Source of the DNA: Platycnemis pennipes
Lineage: Eukaryota; Arthropoda; Insecta; Odonata; Platycnemididae
DNA: 64,000 bases
Direction of reading: 5' to 3'
Assembly: GCA_933228895.1 (NCBI GenBank)
Contig: OW121852.1
Coordinates: 132,923,544 to 132,987,543, forward strand
Below, one piece after another: positions 33,769 through 44,102 of this stretch. How positions within the stretch are numbered: the stretch's first letter is position 1; each line of letters opens with the position of its first letter. The position numbers and the translations under genes were made by a program. The notes under the pieces are model-generated. The model was not told where the DNA came from. It worked only from the letters and a program-made list of their open reading frames with translations, and ran no database searches.

Positions 33769-34043
33769 TTCACATGGCTACTGCTATAGCGTGGCGTTCC
33801 CTACAAAGCATTTATAGGGTGGGAAAATATATTGTGGCGTTTTTGCCACAGACCCGGGTCTCTGTGGAAGAAAGCCACGTCACTTTCCCCGCAATGCCTC
33901 TATAGTTTCAGAAAATGATTGCCTCATTTGCCCAGGTAATAGGTCTGGCGATGTTTCCTTGTTAACTAACATAAAATCATTGTTACCTACCATTGATAGG
34001 TTACGGCGAGTTATTCGAAATTAGGTTGAAAGTTATGTTTAAA

Positions 34044-34672
34044 TCTACATCTACATAATACCCTGCAATCCACCATAAAGGTTTGTGGCAGGCGGTGAAT
34101 TCTCACCAAACAAGCACTAATTATCATGCATAAAAAAGGATTAGTATTTATATAATTTTCTAAACTTCACTAGTTAAAAATAATAGCAAAGCAAACATGC
34201 AAAAACATGCTGTTAATTGGGTTACCTTCAAGTCCTTATACCAACATGCAGCTACCAATATTATCCATTGCTACACTCGTATTGGATATATTTACCGTTA
34301 TTCATATCCCAAATTGTAGGAGGAAAAAAGGACATTTTGAATCTGTCAGTTCGGCAATCAATTTCTCTATTTTTTTCATTATTGCCCTGTATACCGTAGT
34401 ATTTTTTACTTCATCAATGAAAATTTTGGTCTTGAAATTTGTTTAAGAGATTAAGTCTAAATTTCAATCTGCGTTATGACGATGATTCCCATTTTAATTC
34501 ATTTAATAGACTGGTTACGCTAATGAGGTTATCGTACCGTCCCTTTACAAATCTTTTTGTTCTTCGCTGCACACGTTCAAGTTCATTATTTAGACCGATT
34601 TCGTAGGGATCCCGTACACTGGCAGTATATTCCAAATGAGGTATTACAAGGGAAAAGTAGCTGATTTCTCAC
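34044..34672 (-). mobile_element. LINE-B, 5'-truncated copy
   Basis: The tail CTACATCTACATAATACCCTGC begins at about 34045. The C-terminal domain VWDPYEIG homologue ends near 34660 where the copy is truncated. Frames are broken and part of the middle (near 34390-34430) is deleted. Confidence 0.85.
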
Positions 34673-35327
34673 AAAAATCTCGTAAAAATATGCTTTTATG
34701 TGTTTGAGTTTTAATAATACAGTGGTATATGTTAGGAGTTATAGTAGTAGTTATATATAGCAGGAGTAGTAATTATATTCCACTTTTGGAAGGGAATCTG
34801 TACTCCTGTTATCGATTCATAACGAAATGCATCTCATGTATCATAAGGTTACGTGTTTAAAAAGGGTCCTGTTACTAAAAATTTCAAATCGGTTAAGTGC
34901 ATTTTTTTACTTCTTTTACCCATATAGCTTATCACTAGTAAGAACGCGTATACGAAGTTTCTCGAAAATCTGCCCGGAGACTAAGATGGCTCCAGCCATC
35001 TTGATTAGTCAGCTGGAGTAGTGCGAGAGGCAATTCCTAAGACAAGTTGTTTTGTTTCGTTCGATTATCTCAGGCAGCGTCAGCCATGCATTTCCCCAAA
35101 GACTCTGCTTTTCCCTAGTGTGCATTATGACCTCTGTAGCGGTGTCCGCACTCGAAGTGTCTTGTCGTGTCGAAGAGGTCACAGGTTGTGGAACCACGGA
35201 GTCCACCATGGCTAGTCGCCGAGATGTTGCAGGCTTCATGGAAGGCACTGATTTGCATTAATCGAGCGTATATTTCATTTGATTCAGCTTTCATTGCTTG
35301 GAATCTTCCACAAATGATATTCAGCAA
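34673..35327. other. Spacer between two inverted LINE-B copies
   Basis: Short frames on both strands overlap without known domains. The flanking LINE-B copies are in opposite orientation (34044-34672 minus, 35328-35864 plus). Confidence 0.4.
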
Positions 35328-35864
35328 CGACATTAAACGTGTGCAGCAAAGATCGGCAAGATTTGTAAAGGGACTGTATGACAACGTTATTAGCGTAATC
35401 AGTCTATTAAATGAATTAAATTGGGAATCATTGTCAGATCGAAGGTTGAAATTTAGACTTAATCTCTTAAACAAATTCCAAGACCATATTTTCAGTGATG
35501 ACGTTAAAAATATTTCGCGGACCCCAACTTACTCTGGTAGACTGAACCATAATCATAAAATTAGAGAAATAGATTGCCGAACTGACAGATTCAAAATGTC
35601 CTTTTTTCCTCGTCCTATTAGGGATATGAATAACGGTAAATATATCCAGTACGAGTGTAGCAATGGATAACATTGGTAGCTGCATGTTGGTATAAGAACT
35701 TGAAGCTAACCCAACTAATAGCATGTTTTGGCATGTATGCTTTGCTATTTTAATTTTTAATTACAAATTTTATGCATGATATGTAGTGCATGTTTGGTGA
35801 GAGTTCACCCCGTGCCACACACCTTTATGGTGGCTTGCAGGGTATTATGTAGATGTAGACATTC
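35328..35864 (+). mobile_element. LINE-B, 5'-truncated copy
   Basis: The + strand encodes RVQQRSARFVKGLYDNVISVISLLNELNWESLSDRRLKFRLN... within an open frame to 35670. It continues through the 3' untranslated region to TATTATGTAGATGTAG at 35846-35861. Confidence 0.88.
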
Positions 35865-36644
35865 ATTTTATTTCCTTTTTTTACTCACTGCATGCAGGTT
35901 TTATGCAAGAAACTACTGTTTTGTGTTAAGCACCTCTTGAGTGGGCTAGTCCTTGTCTAGGTTAATTTGATTCGTCAAAGTTGGAAAAATTCATTTAAAC
36001 TTATCTATAATTGGACTCCTTATACCATGGACAGAGGAAAAATATTTTTTCTCGGCTAAGGTTTCTCTAGGCGTTTGAAATGGGCGCCAATTTGTCGTAC
36101 TTGCACTTCTTCCAAGTTTTTTTCTTCGTTTCTCCTTCAAGTGGCATTTGCCTTCGCGGCAGAGAGATTGATGATCTTTACTAGCAGATCGAACGACGGA
36201 CAATAGTTCTTTACCTCCTAGCATGTGTTTCACGCTGATATTATACTTTTTTCGGCAGATGTTTTTTGGATTATTTTTCTGGATCATCTGGTTATACTGC
36301 TTTTCGCATAGAAGAACTCTTCCATATTTTTAAGTTTGGTTTCCCTAGTTAACAGCACTGGCCTCGTCACCGGATTTTTGTACACCTAATCACAATCTCA
36401 GTTTGGTTTTCATCAACATACTGGTGATATGTTGTCTACATCTCCCATCAGTTTATATTAGTTGAAGTGTATACTTCCCAAGAAGTGCGAGAAATGTTTG
36501 AACTCGTTTGATTTTGCAGTGCGTAGTTACTGTACCAGTCCTGAAACAAGTGAAAAGATGTGAAGGATAAGAATTCAAAGATCACGACCTAGGCGTGAAA
36601 ACTTGTTCCTTTAGAGCCTTATAATTTCCACAGAGATAAAGGAC
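35865..36644. other. Unannotated sequence
   Basis: No recognised coding or repeat content. Confidence 0.4.
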
Positions 36645-36717
36645 GGCTTGGTAGCTCAACTGGTAGAGCACCTGGCCGGAAATCAGGGGGTCCGGGTTCG
36701 TGTCACGGTCAAGGCGA
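36645..36717 (+). repeat. tRNA-like sequence (tRNA pseudogene or SINE head)
   Basis: It has a perfect box A (TAGCTCAACTGGTAGAGCA) with a D-arm GCTC/GAGC. A five-pair anticodon stem (CCTGG/TCAGG) encloses CCGGAAA, where a C replaces the expected U33. A T-arm CCGGG/CACGG has one mismatch. The box B-like GGGTTCGTGTC is altered, so this is probably a decayed SINE head rather than a working tRNA gene. It lies about 90 bases before an adenylyl cyclase exon. Confidence 0.6.
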
Positions 36718-36809
36718 ATGATTTTTTATGTGGAATATTTGCTATAGTGAAGGATAACATTTCTTTTTGATTTAACCACCACTCTAACCATTACTCTGTC
36801 CCGTTTCAG

Positions 36810-36937
36810 GAAAACCAGTGTATGCGAATCAAAATATTGGGCGACTGCTATTACTGCGTGTCCGGACTTCCCGTGTCGCGGCCCAACCACGCCTACAACT
36901 GTGTCAACATGGGTCTGGAGATGATCGAGGCCATTCG
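36810..36937 (+). CDS. Ac76E-like: Adenylyl cyclase exon, continuation of C1a catalytic domain
   Basis: The exon begins in phase 0 directly after the 4962-5073 exon and encodes [21 protein letters not shown]...[13 protein letters not shown] plus two bases of the next codon (CG, arginine). The aspartate of LGDCYYC is the second metal-binding residue of the C1 domain. [11 protein letters not shown] is the signature of metazoan membrane adenylyl cyclases. Acceptor TTTCAG ends at 36809; donor CG|GTGAGT begins at 36938. Third positions are mostly G or C. No later exon (expected around VREATG and RIGVHTG) was seen downstream in the window. Confidence 0.95.
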
Positions 36938-37208
36938 GTGAGTCCCTCGCCGTGCTTACTGCAAAACCCGCTTTACCCTTTTTAAAGAGTATTTTCCAGG
37001 GGTCTGCGCTGGCGATGTGGCTTAGAAATTAATCAGATATAGTCAAGGGTCGTAGCTTTGTAATCTAATAGCTAGACGCCATGCATCTCCAGCGTTCACG
37101 TAGGGTCAACAATGCTTATTATAGGATTTCTTGTTAGAACAACTCTAGTTTCCAGTCAACATGCTATTATATAGCATGTTGACTGCATGCTATGCTATTA
37201 TATGAGCA

Positions 37209-38177
37209 TGCTATTATATAGCACCCTATAGTTGCTTTCTATTTTATACGAACTCTTTTAAGTCATTTTGAGTTCGGAACATGGCTGACGTGTTGTTGCC
37301 ACGTTCAATTCACAAAATGAGAATACACGCTCAATCCCGCTACTACGTATTCTTAAAATGGTTAAATATTTTCTTACTTAGTTTCAAACTATTTCCTTGC
37401 AAATTTCATTTGTCATTTTTAGGCCCTTCAATCGATTTGCAAAAAAATAATGAGGCCTTTCCATCATATATTTGAGGAAAAAAGACGTTGAAAATCAGTG
37501 ATTTTATGCGTGGTTATAAGGCAGAGCATGGCTCTTGCAGCAAAAGTTGCAGATTAATAATGTAAAGAGAAATGTCGTTTGACGAAAAACGAAGATATTA
37601 AAAAAAATAAGATGCGCAATTTTGTGTGGAATTTAGCATTGTAAATAAGTGCTCGCATTACCACACTTGTATAATTGATATTAATGAATGTTTACTCGAA
37701 AAAAACCGGAAAAGCCTTAGTTACATGAAAGTGGCGCTACAGTATGTTGTTATCATTAGCAACGGTGCTTGTGACGGAACGTGCTTAAAAGCCTATTTAC
37801 TAACTTAATTTAGGAACATACCTTACCAAGGTCCTTCTTATATTTTTAATGTAATTTTCTATTTAATTGGTTATTGAAATTGTCTAATTAATAAAAATGC
37901 TTCCAAATGCTTCCAGCGTCATTGTTGCCATACAATTTTCAAAAATATCAATATTAATGAAATTCAAAACAAAGAGTTGTATTTGCAAGGGCATAGTTAA
38001 AAACTAAGCAAGAATATATTTAACCTATTTTAAAATACGTATTAGTGTGATTGAGCCTGTATTCTCACTTTATAAAATAAACGTGGCAACAACACGTCAG
38101 TCAAGTTTCGAAGTCAAAATGAGTTAAAACAGCTTGTAAAAAATAGAATGCAACTACAACGCGCTATATAATAGCAT
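37209..38177. mobile_element. Non-autonomous DNA element with about 95-bp inverted ends
   Basis: The left end TGCTATTATATAGC...GACGTGTTGTTGCCACGTT (37209-37305) returns inverted at about 38085-38177 with roughly one mismatch in six. No transposase is encoded between. Just outside the left end is a hairpin, GTCAACATGCTA/TAGCATGTTGAC (37155-37183), built from the same ATGCTATTATATAGCAT unit. Confidence 0.65.
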
Positions 38178-38324
38178 ACTCATACAATTATTGAGAATGC
38201 GTTATCACCCTATAGATGATTTTCCATATGGATGGATTTTTCTGGATCGTTTTTTATTAAATAAATAACATAGCTCTTTTATGGTATTTTGAATCGCGAA
38301 GTCACGGTGGAACCTCCTTCAGCG

Positions 38325-38484
38325 TGTGTTGCTTGGCAATAAAATCCGCCGCTTTCACAGTGATGCCGTTTATTTACAGCTCGACTACAAATGATTACAC
38401 GATTACAGATTGGTTGTGCCTGCTAACATTTCGGCTGACGGCTGTTCTCACGCGCCGTATTTACACAGTCCGCCGACCTTGACA
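38325..38484 (-). repeat. Gypsy 3' LTR (160 bp)
   Basis: On the minus strand it begins TGTCAAGGTCGG after the purine tract GGCGGCGGAGGAG and ends CAACACA. Its last 75 bases match the 5' LTR remnant at 43232-43304 with a few differences. An AATAAA is on the minus strand in the shared part. Confidence 0.8.
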
Positions 38485-40139
38485 CTCCTCCGCCGCCGTC
38501 GACCCGTCCGACCGCCAGGGTCGGCGCAGTGCTATTCCAACCCTCCACATCTTCCCTTCTGAAAAAAACAAGCAAAACAGAAGAAGGAAATATGGCAACA
38601 ATTATTGCATTTGCAGTCTTTGTGGAGGACGAACGACTCGTCCGTATCTCGTCCGGTATAGTCCGGTGGGATGGTCGGCTTTCTCCGGTGTGGCCTCTTT
38701 CTCGCGGGAGTCTAGGAACGACTCCGCGAACCTCGGATCTCATTCAGCTTCTTTCCCTTGGCATTCGTCTAGCCAGAGTCAAAGCTGCCCGATTTCTCCG
38801 GATGAGTCCGCTGCTCGCCTCCAAGAGATAGGATCGGGGGTGAGCCGACTCTGCGACGATCCTTCCGTACTCCCGGCGGCGGTCTCTCACCCAAATCCTG
38901 TCTCCCGCGTTCAATCGGGGCAGCTCTTTGGCGTCGGTCGTATTTCCTCTTGGCTCTCACTCCGAGGAAGTTGCTCCTGTTCCGGTGGGCTTCAAGGTTG
39001 GGCCATCTTGGGGCTAACCCCCTGGGGTCCAATGGAACGTTTGTCCTCAGCTTTCGACCCATTAGTAGCTCCGAAGGTGAATACCCCGACTCCAAACTGG
39101 ACGAACGGTATGCTAGCAGACCTAAACAAGGGTCTAATTCTTTAGCGAATATGTTCTTCACAATTTTGACTGCCGTTTCCGCCTGGCCGTTGCTTTTTGT
39201 GTAACGAGGACTGCTGGGGGGTTGTGTTTGAAACAGTCGAGATTATTTCGAATGGTTAACCAAGGAGTCACGTGGTATAAACAAGAATGCCTGGCAAATT
39301 TGATGTGTTAAAACCGCTGATTACAACCTCATTCACTGTTTACACTTGTGTTTGATCTTATTTGTGGGATCTATTGTCGAGAGAGATGAGAAAAACTCAA
39401 GTGAAAACAATTTTTGATAATGTAACGAACGATTCAGAGAAATAAAATTTTCAAACCGCTCGTGTTTGTACCACGTGACTCCATGGTTACCTATTCGAGA
39501 TAATTCCGAAGGTTTCAAACACAACCCCCGTTATGAGTTCAAAACCGTAATTCCGTGCTGTGCGAAAATGGGTTTCTGCTTTCCAATTGCATGAAGTGCC
39601 CTAGTGTTTTCCAAGCGAGTGACCTCCGGGTATTTTGAGAAGTAGTCAACCACGACTAGGTATTCTCGGCCTCGGCTGTGGAAAACATCAACTCCAACGA
39701 CCTGCCAGGGCCGCGCTGGTATCTCCGTTGGCCTTAGTGGTTCCACTCTCGACGGCCTCCGTTCGAGACACCCCGGGCATCTACTGATTAATTCCTGCAT
39801 TTGCTGGGAGATCCTGGCCACCACACAGACTCTCGCATCCTACTCCTACATTTGGTGATTCCCAGCGTGAAGTCGACCCAACATATCTCTCCTCAGCGGT
39901 TCCGGGATGTATATCCTCGTGTCCCTGACCAGAAGTCCGTCGAGGAGGGAGAGATCAGCTCGTTCTTGGAAAAAAATCGTTTCTTCCAGGCGCAATTTCT
40001 CCTTACGTGGCCAACCTTCTTCCACGTATTTTATCAGACGCTGCGTTTTTTCGTCTCGTATTTGCGCTTCCCATACGTCCTTGAGTAGGTTATCAGACAT
40101 AGGTGTCTTCGCTATTGTTTCTCTTACGTAGAGCTCCAC
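38485..40139 (-). pseudogene. Gypsy integrase, interrupted and partly deleted
   Basis: From 40139 down: an N-terminal linker region (LLKDVWEAQIRDEKTQRLIKY), then a zinc-binding segment with LHAGNH and CPGC (39870-39760). Next is the start of the catalytic core with the first aspartate in VVGVDVF and the conserved VVVDYFSKY (39824-39531). The SDNGPQF block with the second aspartate is missing next to a 313-bp insert (39217-39529). After the insert SPRYTKSNGQAETAV, including the catalytic glutamate region, resumes, followed by LLAYRSS...GYSPSELLMGRKLRT. A stop lies near 39840. The C-terminal tail runs to about 38770. Confidence 0.8.
39217..39529. mobile_element. MITE-like insert in gypsy integrase
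   Basis: The terminal inverted repeats are about 70 bp, starting GGGGGTTGTGTTTGAAAC and including GGAGTCACGTGGTA on both sides. The insert has no coding capacity. The gypsy sequence lost some bases at this site, so the target duplication is not clear. Confidence 0.8.
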
Positions 40140-41551
40140 CTCTTCATCACTAAGAATGTCGCTCTCTCTCTCGGGGTCTTGGGGATCGGGGATATCGAGA
40201 GCGTATCGGGCGTAAATAGTTGTTTCCCTGGGATATACAAAACTTCATAATCAAAACGCATAAGGCGCATCCGAAAACGCTGTACCCGGGCGGAAAGTTC
40301 GCTAATGGGTTTGGTTCCTAATAGCGCCACTAACGGCTTGTGATCCGTTCCCAGAGTAAATTTTTCCCCCACTACGTAACTCGCGAATTTTTCACACGCC
40401 CAAGTAAGCGCTAACACCTCCTTCTCCAACTGAGCGTAGCGTCGCTCGGTCTCCGTCAAAGCGCGCGACGCAAAACAAGTTGTTCTCCACTCGCCATCTG
40501 ACTGCTGCTGTTCCAGTATGGCTCCCAAGCCATGCGACGATGAGTCGGCCAATACTCTCGTCGTGCGATTGGTTTCGTATAGAGCTAATGCCGGAGCGCA
40601 AGTTAACCTTCGCTTGATTTCTTGAAATGCTTTGGTGTGCACCTGCGTCCAAGGGAGAGGTTCCTCTTCCATCGTCAGCTCTCTCAAGGGTTGAGTAATG
40701 TCTGCCAAACGCGGGAGGAATTTCTGATGATAATGAACCATTCCCAGGAATTGACGTCTTTCGGCCACCGTTTCTGGCTGCGGCATATTTTCTATTGCCC
40801 TAACTTTCTCCGGGTCCTGTTTGATCCCTTCCGTGGACGATACGATATGGCCTAAAAACTTTGTCTCCGACTCTTGGAACTTGCATTTTTCGCGGTTCAA
40901 CGTAATTCCCTTCTCTCGGAGCCGCTGAAGGATTGCGTGTAAACGCTCGTCGTGCTCCTGCTCTGTCGCTCCGAACACAAGGATGTCATCCATAACATTG
41001 ATTACCCCCATTGAACCTGCCAATGCCTCTGACATACGCCGTTGGAAGTGTTCCCCAGCCGAAAAAAGGTCCATAGGCAACCGATTAAAGGAATATCTCC
41101 CGAAAGGCGTTATAAAAGTGGTCAGCAAACGGCAATCTGTCTTCAGCGGGATCTGGTAATACCCTGTGCTAGCGTCCAATTTAGAGAACACCTTTGACCC
41201 CGATGCCCTTAGCAGACTAAGGCATTCGTCAACTGACGGCAACTCTTGCCGTTCTCTTCGAATACTTTTGTTTAATTGCGTGAAGTCCACGCATATTCGG
41301 ACTGACCCATCGGCTTTCGGCACGACCACTATGGGGGCGCACCTATCCGTCGGCTCCTCCACGGGCGTTATGATTCCTTCTGCTTGCGTTTCCTTGATTT
41401 CTGCTTCTACCTTTTCTCTCAGGGGTAGGGGCACTCTTCTCGGCGTGGATACGGCGTAGGGCACGGCTTCCTCTTTTAGACGAAGAACGTATGGCTCGGT
41501 CATTCTTCCTAGACCCTTAAAAAGTTCGTGATAAACAACAAGATATGGCAC
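40124..41551 (-). pseudogene. Gypsy reverse transcriptase and RNase H
   Basis: This is a 475-codon open frame. RT blocks include VPKADGSVRICVDFTQLN, KLDASTGYYQI (catalytic D126) and VMDDILVFG (D188, D189). RNase H follows with VLADSSSHGLGA, LEKEVLALTWA and GTDHKPL. An altered RLPMDLFSAGEHF replaces the usual RLPFG...SAPE block, likely damage. The frame's first codons up to about 41529 come from the inserted palindrome, so the apparent start is artificial. In the intact element the frame would continue from protease. Confidence 0.88.
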
Positions 41552-41734
41552 TTATTCCACAGGTTTTATTAGAGGTACAACGCGTTTCAGCGGTTAAGCC
41601 ATCATCAGGTACCTGATGATGGCTTAACCGCTGAAACGCGTTGTACCTCTAATAAAACCTGTGGAATAAGTGCCATATCTTGTTGTTTATCATGATATCA
41701 TTCCACTACGTCTCGCCGGACACAGTTACGTTCA
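41528..41734. mobile_element. 207-bp insert containing a perfect 164-bp palindrome (hammerhead-like module 4)
   Basis: CTTAAAAAGTTC flanks the insert at 41516-41527 and 41735-41746, a 12-bp target duplication. Bases 41529-41692 are a perfect palindrome with no spacer, centred between 41610 and 41611. Each arm carries the module: GGTAC (41608-41612), CTGATGAT (41613-41620), helix GGC/GCT, GAAAC (41633-41637), GC, GTT (41640-41642), GTACC (41643-41647). TGTGGAA follows at 41660. The last 42 bases to 41734 lie outside the palindrome. Confidence 0.85.
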
Positions 41735-42110
41735 CTTAAAAAGTTCCTTGAAACTGTTTTCCGGGTAACCAGCTTTTATTTCCCGCAACCACGACAAAAT
41801 ACCTAGGGCTGAGATAGCAGGGCGCCCCAGGAGTGCGTCTTCGACCCCCGGAACCACGAAGATCTCCTCCTCATGTACTCGCTCCTTCCAGCGTAACGGT
41901 ATTTTGAATTTGCCTTTCGCCGGCAATCTACTGCGGGTAGGACTGCTGAGAAACGATTTGATTTCTTCCAAACGTATTCCGTTCAGCGTCTCGGATAATT
42001 CTGTCCCGATCACAGTGACGTCAGCACCCGTGTTGACCTCAAAGGAAATTTTCTGGTTACCGATGACGAGCGGGACCCTCCATGGTTCACCTCCCATCGA
42101 TATGCTCCTC
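41735..42110 (-). pseudogene. Gypsy aspartic protease with altered active site
   Basis: In the frame spanning 42289-41732, residues near the middle read FEVNTGADVTVIG. The retroviral-type protease motif is D-T/S-G-A, and here the aspartate codon is AAC (Asn) at about 42035. The rest of the domain, including LLGRPAISALGI, is intact. The reading frame runs into the insertion site at 41735. Confidence 0.8.
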
Positions 42111-43042
42111 AGAAAAAAAATAGCCATGATCACGATGCCGTTGACTATCAATCTCTGCAACCGTTTTCTTTCTGCATACAGCTGCCCAATGCCCCCTCTT
42201 CTTGCATATAGCGCACGCGGACTGGCGCGCAGGACACTGCGCGAACGCGTGCGATGTCTTCTTCCCACAACGAGGGCATTTTCGACCACCCAGCCTTATT
42301 TGATCGGCGTTTGTCGACGCCTGTGTTGCAGGGCGCGATGGGGCCTTCTTCCGCACGACGTCCACCTCCGATGGCGGAGGAGAGGATTTACTTATGTCCG
42401 CCGTGCCCCTTATGAGCGTCTGCTGTCGATGCACCTCTTCCGCTTGCCTCGCTTTTGTTACTGCTCTCTCCAACGTGAGGTCCGGCTGTAGGGCCTCCGA
42501 CAGCTTGGAGTTTCGTAGACCGACCACTAGACGATCCCTAACCAATTCCTCTTTCAAGGAGCCGTAATTACAATTTTTCGCGAGGACGTGAGGATCCCTC
42601 ACGAATTCTTCCACTGTCTCGCCTTCTCCCTGCAGTCGCTTATTAAAAGGAGCTCGTTCGTAAATTACGTTCGTCTTCGGGAAGAAATGAGGCGCTCGGG
42701 GCTAGATAGTGGTAAGCCACACACTGAAAAATATTGAGATCTGTACGCTTTTCTTATCTGCTAGACGATGGGAAGCCACTGGCGAAGTATTATTTGAAGA
42801 AACCAAGAGATGGAAGCACACACCTTGTTGTTATGTATTGCACTAAGACACAACACCTAATTTAGGGAATTTTTTGAGCCTTCAGATGTCACTCCTGTAA
42901 AATTTCCTAAATGTGGCTTACCATTATCTAGCCCCGAGCGCCTCAAATGTTCGTTGAATTTCCTTACAACAATGCTGTAGCTTTTTTCTTCTGTGGCGGT
43001 TAGGTTGAATGAAAGCAATATGTCGTCTGCGTCGTCACCCAT
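42087..43042 (-). pseudogene. Gypsy gag, split by an inserted MITE
   Basis: The N-terminal part (43042-42945) reads DDILLSFNLTATEEKSYSIVVRKFNEH. The C-terminal part (42688-42087) contains GETVEEFVRD...LVRDRLVVGL...LERAVTKARQAE. A cysteine-rich end follows with CPRCGKK and a CCHC knuckle of the form C-x2-C-x4-H-x4-C. The two parts are separated by the element at 42689-42944. Confidence 0.85.
42689..42944. mobile_element. MITE-like insert in gypsy gag
   Basis: The terminal inverted repeats are 33 bp, GAGGCGCTCGGGGCTAGATA onward, with one mismatch. AAAT lies on both sides, so the target duplication is 4 bp. Gag reading frame is continuous when one AAAT and the insert are disregarded, which proves the ends. 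The 256-bp element is non-coding. Confidence 0.88.
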
Positions 43043-43231
43043 CGAGTAAGTTAACGCGTCGACCTGCTCGTCGCCCGGCTGATTCGATAACCCTGAGGCC
43101 CGTCGAGACCGCTCGAAGCGTCGACGACTCCACCTCGTTTCAATCTTCCGCTACGAACGAAAATGGCTTAGGAATGGACCTGCTTTCACCTCAATCTTCT
43201 GTTCTTCCATTTCCTACAGCACCTGACACCA

Positions 43232-43304
43232 TGTGTTGGTTGGCAATGAAATCCGCCGCTTTCACTCTGATGCCGTTTATTTACAGCTTGACTACAAATG
43301 ATTA
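43232..43304 (-). repeat. Gypsy 5' LTR remnant
   Basis: Only the 3'-most 73 bases of the LTR survive. The match to the 3' LTR stops at ATGATTA (43304), so most of U3 is lost or replaced. Confidence 0.75.
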
Positions 43305-44102
43305 GACATTAACGAATTTCGCAGGTTGAAGAAGCTTTGCTAAGTGTTCGAATTAATCGGCGAACGGCGAGGGGAATAATTGAAGGAAAAATAGGGAGAC
43401 AAAATGATGTCATCCGTATGGTTATGATATTTTATTAGCCTCTGTTTTGGCTATACTTCCTACATCACACAACTTTACTTAATGAAGCCTCGCTCCGGAT
43501 TGAGGAAGTCAGATTAAAAGAGTTGCGAAGGTGAAAGAATCGGCGATGTTGAATAAACGTTGAAATCAAATGCGCTTTGATTTCGTTGGAGATTTCGGAG
43601 GCAGCTGAGTGCAAGGGGAAGGATGGTACAGTCTCTTCGTGGTATACTGCCTTACAGGCAGCTGAAACAGATGGAAGAATTTATGAGAAAACGCGTTGAG
43701 TTCCTCGCCAACAGAAGAGGGAGTCATCCTATTGCATGGGAGAAAACATGGAAAATGCATTTGCATAGCTTGTAACAATTGTCAATGTAAAGTTGAGTAG
43801 GTAACCTTTTATCCATCTTTTCGTGTATGTATTCTTTGAAGTATCCGTTAAAATTGATATTGAGTGTAGAACATGTGGAAAGTATAAGTGGAAATGTGAA
43901 AGATAATCAGCTTTAAAGTGAAATTTGGGAATAATCGGCCACAAAAAATTTGTAAGGACACTAATCGCTGTGAAAATTGGAAAATCTCGCTCTTTGACGA
44001 ACATCTTTAAATTATAAGACAAAAATTCCGTTTGGACTGATAACTTCTCAAGATAACCTAACAGACATTACGGTCCGGAAGTCAGAAGTCGGAAGTTGGC
44101 CG
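43305..44102. other. Unannotated sequence
   Basis: No repeat or coding similarity was recognised. Confidence 0.4.

Larger units (their letters stand above)
5074..36809 (+). other. 31.7-kb intron of the adenylyl cyclase gene
   Basis: The intron runs from GTAAGC at 5074 to TTTCAG at 36804-36809. The flanking exons join in phase 0 and read straight through a conserved domain, so no exon need be missing between them. The intron is filled with the mobile elements listed separately. A run of G residues lies about 30 bases after the donor (near 5103). Confidence 0.85.
38325..43304 (-). mobile_element. Ty3/gypsy retrotransposon with three nested insertions
   Basis: On the minus strand the order is truncated 5' LTR, primer-site-like TGGTGTCAGG (43230-43221), gag, protease, reverse transcriptase, RNase H, integrase and 3' LTR. 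The pol is of the type annotated as K02A2.6-like in many animals. Later insertions at 42689-42944, 41528-41734 and 39217-39529 split it. Frameshifts, a changed protease active site and an integrase deletion make it inactive. No envelope gene is visible. Confidence 0.9.

Noticed and set aside
33835..33882. Imperfect hairpin GTGGCGTTTTTGCCACAGAC...
   Set aside because: Several mismatches and no repeat elsewhere in the window; likely chance.
38423..39204. + strand frames of 84-159 residues across the gypsy integrase
   Set aside because: Antisense shadows of the minus-strand integrase.
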